Positions 60,249 through 64,000 of a stretch of DNA of 64,000 nucleotides are shown here, piece by piece (position 1 is the stretch's first letter; each line of letters starts with the position of its first letter). Under the pieces are notes generated by a model. That model saw only the letters and a program-made list of their open reading frames with translations. It was not told the DNA's origin and made no database searches. The translations under genes were made by a program, and so were the position numbers. The DNA is from an uncultured Lachnospiraceae bacterium. GTDB taxonomy: Bacteria; Bacillota; Clostridia; Lachnospirales; Lachnospiraceae. Location of the stretch: positions 1 to 64,000 of the forward strand of contig CACZBF010000007.1 of assembly GCA_902779355.1 (NCBI GenBank), read 5' to 3'.

Positions 60249-62843
60249 TTACTGCATCAGGAAGTCCGCAATGGTCTGGGCGGATCTCACCTGCGGCCAA
60301 AGCCTTGGCGCCGGTGTCTTGCCCGGATTCGGGTTCTTCGCGGCGCTCGCGGTATCAGGCCACTTGCGCTGATCGGCTGCCTGTCCCTGCTGCGGGTGCT
60401 CTGCGCTCGAAACATCAGGCCACTTTCTCACTTCGGGTTTCTGTCCTGCCTTTGGCTTCGTCGCAGAGGATGCCTGCGGCCAAACACGGGACGCTGCTTT
60501 CTGTCCTTTCTTCGGCTGTACGGCGCTCGACTGCTCCGGCCATTTCCGGACAGGTTCCGTCTGCGGATTCGGGTTGCCGCCGCTCACCGCGCTCTTCTCA
60601 TCAGGCCACAAGCGCTTCTCCGGCTTTGCACCGGTGGAAGGGCGCTTCGAGTAATAGCCTTTCTTTGCCTTGCCCTCCATATCGGCCTTTGACAGCTCCT
60701 CGCGGTCGTGCCGCTGGACGCGGGATGGCGTCCCTTTTCCTGCCTTGGAGGTCTTGCTGAATTTCCATTGTCTTGCCTTCGGCTGATTTGGCGGGAGCTT
60801 TCCGATGGGTTCTGGCACATCTGCCTTCTCCTCCATCTCGCTCTTGCGAAGCTCACCGTCGATCCGTTCTGCGATGGCATCCTTTGTGCGGAAATCTCCG
60901 GAGTAGTTCCAGAGCTTTGCACCCTTTTCCATCTGCTCTTTGCTGATCTCCATGGTGCCGAGTCCGGCAGTGGTCTCCTTCCCCGAGCTGTCCGTCGTCT
61001 TATTCGCGTTCTGACGGCTTCTGTCTCCGGTGCCATCCTTGCTGGTGCCGTTGAAATCCCACAGTTTCTTACGGCCTTCCATATCCTTTTTGCTGTCTTC
61101 CACGGTGCCGACACCTGTCGTTACTTCAGCGCCGTCGTCTCCGGTGGTCACTTTTGCATTCTGAGCGCTGCGAACCCCGTTGCCTTCTTTCGTATACTGA
61201 TCCGTGATCGCCCAAAGCTTCTTGGCTTTTTCCATATCGGCTTTCCGGGTTTCAACACGGCCGATCCCGTTGATGACATCTTTCCCGTTGCTGTCCTTGC
61301 CTTTCGTCGCATTCTGGGTATGGAACTTTCCGTTGCCTTCCATCGGCGGATTCGTCGTATCCGTCGCCTTTTTATCGAACTCCCACATCGTGGCCTTGGT
61401 GAGATCGTTCGTTGACTTTTCATCTTTCCGAGCAGAAATGTTACCGTTGCCCTTGACTTCGTTTTTGGTCTGGCCGAAGGCAAACAAATGATCCTTTGCC
61501 AGCTCTTCCATCTTGTCTTTTGTCTTCTCTACGTAGCCGACACCTGATGTCTTGGCGGAGTCATCCGACACGCCCTTCGCCTTCTTTGCGTTCATACGGG
61601 ATTCATCACCGGTACCGTTCTTCGTGGTCTTGTCAAACTTCCAGAGTTTGACCTTTGCTTCCAGATCTTTCTTGGACTTTTCTTCCTTGCCGATGCCGGA
61701 ATAAACAGCATTTCCGTCTTCGTCCTCACCGGTCTTGCGATAGTTCTGGGAAGAAACGTTGCCGTTGCCCATGATGCTGTTCGCATCCGCACCGAATTCG
61801 AACAGATGCTGCTTTGCAGTGGCTTCCATTTCCGCCTTGGTCGCCTGCACGCGGCCGAGACCTGACGTCACATCGTTTCCGTTCTCATCCTTCGAAGAAA
61901 TCGCGTTCTGTACATGACGGACACCATTGCCTTCTGGTACCGCACCGGAACCCGCATCACCCTGCAGTGCGAACTGCCAGAGAGACCGCTTGCCTTCATA
62001 AGTCTCCTTCGCCGCTTCCACTTTGCCGAGACCGGCCTGTGCATCGATCTCATTGCCGTTCTCGTCCTTGACCTTTCGGATCTGCGAATTCTGACGGCTG
62101 GACTTGCCCTTCCCTTCTTTTTTCTTGTCGTCAAACTGCCAGAGGCGGGCTCCCTTTTCCAGATCGGTCTTGGGTTTCTCGATGACGCCCTTTTTCTGGG
62201 CGTATTTTCCGACACGAGTGCTCTTGATCGCACGTAGCTGCATCTTCGTCTGGGTGAGCTCATCTACATAACCTTCCGTGGTATCCGTATCCTTGCGCAG
62301 ATCGAACGGCGTCTCATCATCGTTGAGATCGGAACTGCTGGAGAGGCAGAACATCATGTTGTAGCCGATCGTCACGGTCTCCGTCAAAAGGCCTGCGCGC
62401 TCACTGTCCAGACCGCCCCACTCAACGTTCAGGACCTGCGCGCCCGTAAAGACATACCATCTCGCGGCCTGTGTCATAGCCAGATCCTGGCCGTTGGCAC
62501 GACCGATATACAGGATCAGCGGCAGCGTCATCTTGGAGCCGACTGCCAGCTTATCATCGATCTCGGTCTGTACATAACGCTCGACGACCAGCTCATACGG
62601 CTGGCTGATCGGCTTTCTCTTGATGTGCACGTAATCATTTAAGCCACCCTCCTGGATCGGCTCGTATTCGTACTTACGAGCGATCGGGCGGACAGCCTTC
62701 AGCGGCACGTCAAAAACACCGTTGACCTTGAGCTGGAACCGATATGCCGGGATCACGTTGTGATCCTTCATCGCCTCCGATGCCACGGTGGACTCGGTAT
62801 TGCCGAAATCATTTAACAGTTTATAAGCGCTGGTATCTGCCAT
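60249..62843 (-). CDS. Tail-tube-like protein with long two-class repeat extension
   Basis: An 864-residue protein. Residues 1-190 are a gp19-type tube domain (PAYRFQLKVNGVFDVPLKAV, PYELVVERYVQTE, VLNVEWGGLDSE). From about 215 to 740 there are about ten degenerate units of 40-48 residues with consensus K-x-LW-x-F followed by K-x-G-x-G, SR-x-NA, and GLG-x-VE-x-SK-x-DME. The last 121 residues are six 18-22-residue units of R-x-WP-x-x-SSA-x-x-P-x-x-GQ. GGAGG RBS before ATG 62843. The tube domain suggests a tube initiator or special tube ring; the extension is unlike any I know. Confidence 0.85.
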   Translation of the reverse strand: MADTSAYKLLNDFGNTESTVASEAMKDHNVIPAYRFQLKVNGVFDVPLKAVRPIARKYEYEPIQEGGLNDYVHIKRKPISQPYELVVERYVQTEIDDKLAVGSKMTLPLILYIGRANGQDLAMTQAARWYVFTGAQVLNVEWGGLDSERAGLLTETVTIGYNMMFCLSSSSDLNDDETPFDLRKDTDTTEGYVDELTQTKMQLRAIKSTRVGKYAQKKGVIEKPKTDLEKGARLWQFDDKKKEGKGKSSRQNSQIRKVKDENGNEIDAQAGLGKVEAAKETYEGKRSLWQFALQGDAGSGAVPEGNGVRHVQNAISSKDENGNDVTSGLGRVQATKAEMEATAKQHLFEFGADANSIMGNGNVSSQNYRKTGEDEDGNAVYSGIGKEEKSKKDLEAKVKLWKFDKTTKNGTGDESRMNAKKAKGVSDDSAKTSGVGYVEKTKDKMEELAKDHLFAFGQTKNEVKGNGNISARKDEKSTNDLTKATMWEFDKKATDTTNPPMEGNGKFHTQNATKGKDSNGKDVINGIGRVETRKADMEKAKKLWAITDQYTKEGNGVRSAQNAKVTTGDDGAEVTTGVGTVEDSKKDMEGRKKLWDFNGTSKDGTGDRSRQNANKTTDSSGKETTAGLGTMEISKEQMEKGAKLWNYSGDFRTKDAIAERIDGELRKSEMEEKADVPEPIGKLPPNQPKARQWKFSKTSKAGKGTPSRVQRHDREELSKADMEGKAKKGYYSKRPSTGAKPEKRLWPDEKSAVSGGNPNPQTEPVRKWPEQSSAVQPKKGQKAASRVWPQASSATKPKAGQKPEVRKWPDVSSAEHPQQGQAADQRKWPDTASAAKNPNPGKTPAPRLWPQVRSAQTIADFLMQ

Positions 62844-62872
62844 ACAAAACCTCCGAACTCGTCAACCAGTCT

Positions 62873-63097
62873 TTAGAAAAGACTTGCGGTCGGTTTCATT
62901 TCCAGAATGCTCTTTTCCCGTTTATTTTCCGAGGGGTTCAGGCTCGCATTGATGGAGCTGATCTCGCTGCACCACCTTCGCCTCGTTGCATGATCCATGG
63001 AAAGGACTTCTTTCTCGCTCCAGTGGAAGTAGTAGGAAATAAAACTCATCTCCTTGAACAGCTCATCCTGCGGATAGAGCTTTATCCCTCGTTTGTA
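62873..63097 (-). CDS. -1 frame extension of the tail chaperone gene (DUF6760-like small eCIS protein)
   Basis: A 74-codon stretch that reads in the -1 frame of 63082-63444 and overlaps its end. It encodes YPQDELFKEMSFISYYFHW, WSEKEVLSMDHATRRRWCSE and a tail ending TASLF. The pattern (Y-P-x-[DE]-x-L-x-x-E-[VM]-x-[FY]-x-x-YYFHW..., HxxRRRW-x-x-EI) matches the roughly 60-residue protein found beside tail chaperones in eCIS clusters. There is no ATG, GTG or TTG in frame before the conserved part; the first ATG (63049) cuts it off and touches AAGGAG without spacing. Frameshifted translation would give a 190-residue fusion. Confidence 0.75.
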   Translation of the reverse strand, partial: YKRGIKLYPQDELFKEMSFISYYFHWSEKEVLSMDHATRRRWCSEISSINASLNPSENKREKSILEMKPTASLF

Positions 63098-63126
63098 AAA
63101 TTTAGCGGAATGTCATGCTCCTTTCC
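63072..63126 (-). promoter_or_regulatory. Programmed -1 ribosomal frameshift signal
   Basis: Three parts on the minus strand: a Shine-Dalgarno-like GGAAAGGAG (63126-63118) 14 bases upstream; the slippery heptamer A AAT TTT (63103-63097), which is in the zero frame as CTA AAT TTT; and, after 9 bases, a hairpin GGATA-AAGCTC-TATCC (63087-63072) covering the zero-frame stop. Slipping back one base continues as TAC AAA CGA in the frame of the next ORF. This is the arrangement used for G/GT-type tail chaperones in phages and dnaX in bacteria. Confidence 0.7.
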
Positions 63127-63444
63127 GCAGTCAGGACAAACAAAGTGGATCGTGGGCGGCTCGATGTCGTTGATCCGCTGATACATATCCTGCAAAAACG
63201 CCAGGTCTGCCGTAAACAGCTTCTCGATCGTCGCCGGGGCGATGATGTTCACACCCTCGATCTCCGTGATCACTTCCGACAGAAGTACAATCGTCAGATA
63301 CGCCGGATTGCTCATCACGCGCGGGTCTCTCTGTGCTCTCATCTCATCTCCCGCCGTCGCGAGCCTCATCCGCCCGTTCCTGTGCACCTGCCCCGAAGTA
63401 TCCAGATACCCCTTCGGCAGTGTAAATTCAAATTCGGTTTCCAT
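63082..63444 (-). CDS. Tail assembly chaperone-like protein with zinc ribbon
   Basis: A 120-residue protein starting at 63444 behind AAAGGAG. First part: TLPKGYLDTSGQVHRNGRMR and MRAQRDPRVMSNPAYLTIVLLSEVI in outline, as in small tail chaperone-like proteins of eCIS and Mu-type phages. The end FVCPDCGKEHDIPLNF contains a Cys-x-x-Cys and a Cys/His pair that may bind zinc. In phages the homologous gene pair coats the tape measure before tube polymerisation. See the frameshift signal at its end. Confidence 0.82.
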   Translation of the reverse strand: METEFEFTLPKGYLDTSGQVHRNGRMRLATAGDEMRAQRDPRVMSNPAYLTIVLLSEVITEIEGVNIIAPATIEKLFTADLAFLQDMYQRINDIEPPTIHFVCPDCGKEHDIPLNFTNEG

Positions 63445-63931
63445 AATCTAGACTCCTTTCTACTCTCCCATACGGCGCTGGATTCATCTGTTGCTCCGCA
63501 GACTTGCTATCGACTTGATTTTCGCGCTCCGCCTTATTTTACCGTCCGTAGCGAAACGCGCTCCGCTTGAACGACGCTACGGACGGTAAGGCATCCGCGC
63601 AAAATCTGCGTCGATCACGCAAAGTGTCTGCGTCGTAACAGCTGAATCCCTGCGCCTGTCATTTGCGTTTTCACAACCTCCGAGTCGTCGGGGCTTGCAT
63701 GTGTGCAATGACTGACTTTTGCGATATGGAGACGAAATCCAGCGTCTACGAAGACTTAGCCTCGACGGCTCTCCGGAGAGGCTTAGTCGAAGTTGACGAT
63801 TAGTTCGTCGGAATTCTTATCGCAATGGAAGGAATTGCACATATGTAAACGTCGACGACGAGTATTTGTAAAAACACGGAATCCCGGGGGGCAAAATGCC
63901 CCTCGGGTATACGTGTATGAAGTGCTATCGA
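63445..63931. other. 487-base non-coding structured region after the tube gene
   Basis: No credible gene. It holds a 15-bp inverted repeat TTACCGTCCGTAGCG / CGCTACGGACGGTAA (63539-63553 and 63575-63589). Between 63684 and 63859 there is an extended imperfect hairpin built from nested pairs: GTCGTCG/CGACGAC, ATGT-GCAAT/ATTGC-ACAT, TTGCGATA/TATCGCAA, GACGAA/TTCGTC and GACTTAGCCTC/GAGGCTTAGTC. The terminator-like stem at 63883-63907 follows the tube stop. An RBS for the chaperone lies at the low end. Roles in transcript processing or stability are guesses. Confidence 0.7.
63870..63907 (-). terminator. Intrinsic terminator or attenuator after the tube gene
   Basis: On the minus strand CCCGAGGGGC-ATTTT-GCCCCCCGGG forms a 10-bp stem with one G-T pair, followed after 8 bases by TTTTT. 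It stands 24 bases after the tube stop. The distance to the T-run makes it a leaky terminator, which would give more tube mRNA than baseplate mRNA. Confidence 0.6.
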
Positions 63932-64000
63932 TCAGTTCGGGATGACCAGCTCTTCGTAAGCAATCTCGACTGCTTCGATTGCGACATCCGAAGTCTTGGC
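63932..64000 (-). CDS. C-terminal end of a tail tube protein (gp19-like), truncated by window edge
   Basis: Only the last 22 residues are visible (AKTSDVAIEAVEIAYEELVI, then PN). The pattern VAIEAVEIAYEEL resembles the last strand of phage T4 gp19-type tube proteins, where ...IEVAHEGL-like endings are usual. Position ahead of the chaperone fits a major tube protein. The rest lies outside the window. Confidence 0.55.
   Translation of the reverse strand, partial: AKTSDVAIEAVEIAYEELVIPN

Noticed and set aside
62873-63049. Second chaperone ORF as an independent gene starting at ATG 63049
   Set aside because: AAGGAG abuts the ATG with no spacer, and this start would delete the conserved YPQDELFKE part; frameshifting explains the overlap better.
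47292-64000. Prophage or type VI secretion cluster
   Set aside because: No capsid, portal, terminase, lysis or integrase genes and no TssJLM membrane complex. Two CIS tube proteins, two J proteins and Afp15-type ATPases fit an eCIS-like system better. The sheath genes are not in the window, so the class is not fully proven.

Overview
The window suggests the chromosome of an anaerobic Bacillota, probably a Lachnospiraceae-like clostridium. This rests on moderate G+C, strong AGGAGG-type ribosome binding sites, SpoIIE/RsbU-type phosphatases with STAS and RsbW partners, bacterial SH3 proteins and many ATG/TTG/GTG overlapping starts; it is inference, because no rRNA, tRNA or housekeeping marker is present. 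Almost every gene lies on the minus strand and reads from high to low coordinates. The exception is a two-gene plus-strand unit at 44229-45736. No capsid, portal, terminase, integrase or lysis gene is visible, so this does not look like a prophage.

Region 1 (47292-64000, minus) is the structural operon of a phage-tail-like contractile injection system of the eCIS/Afp type. In transcription order it holds: the end of a tail tube protein (sheath genes, if present, lie outside the window), a structured intergenic region with a leaky-terminator candidate, a small zinc-ribbon tail chaperone followed in the -1 frame by a second short ORF with no usable start codon, a tube protein with a 650-residue repeat extension, a 752-residue helical ruler candidate, two CIS tube/LysM-region proteins, a gp27-like hub, a gp5-like spike, gp25, two baseplate-J proteins and a P2 gpI-like protein. 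The chaperone overlap carries a slippery heptamer, an upstream Shine-Dalgarno-like element and a downstream hairpin, so a programmed -1 frameshift is strongly suggested.

Region 2 (45756-47233, minus) is a control module: a STAS anti-anti-sigma-type protein and an FtsE-like ABC ATPase fused to an RsbW-like kinase. A good internal start could also release the kinase alone. Convergent to it, plus-strand genes 44229-45736 encode a membrane-anchored HATPase protein and an SH3 protein.

Region 3 (11815-44087, minus) holds two tandem AAA+ ATPases of the CIS type, then a run of large cargo-like and accessory genes. These are a 2524-residue protein with a His...Asn-Cys papain-like (circularly permuted) domain, GNAT acetyltransferases, a lipoprotein, a 764-residue protein with a papain-like Cys/His/Asn protease end, a spermidine-synthase-like protein, a sensor PP2C phosphatase, a 470-residue unknown, SH3 and membrane proteins, and a 2518-residue protein containing an ABC1/UbiB/ADCK-like kinase domain. 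I infer that these giants are effectors or cell-attached components of the injection system; this is not proven.

Region 4 (688-11768, minus) is a separate operon from a good sigma-A promoter: a GH3-type acyl-adenylate amide synthetase, a RimK-like ATP-grasp ligase, a heterodimeric ABC exporter, an ATP-grasp/GH3 fusion, a STAS protein and a sensor PP2C phosphatase. It looks like an undescribed amide- or peptide-forming biosynthesis and export system wired to partner-switching regulation. The left edge (1-687) has a 5'-truncated IS200-type transposase and a possible remnant of an MFS transporter gene, which marks a rearrangement boundary.
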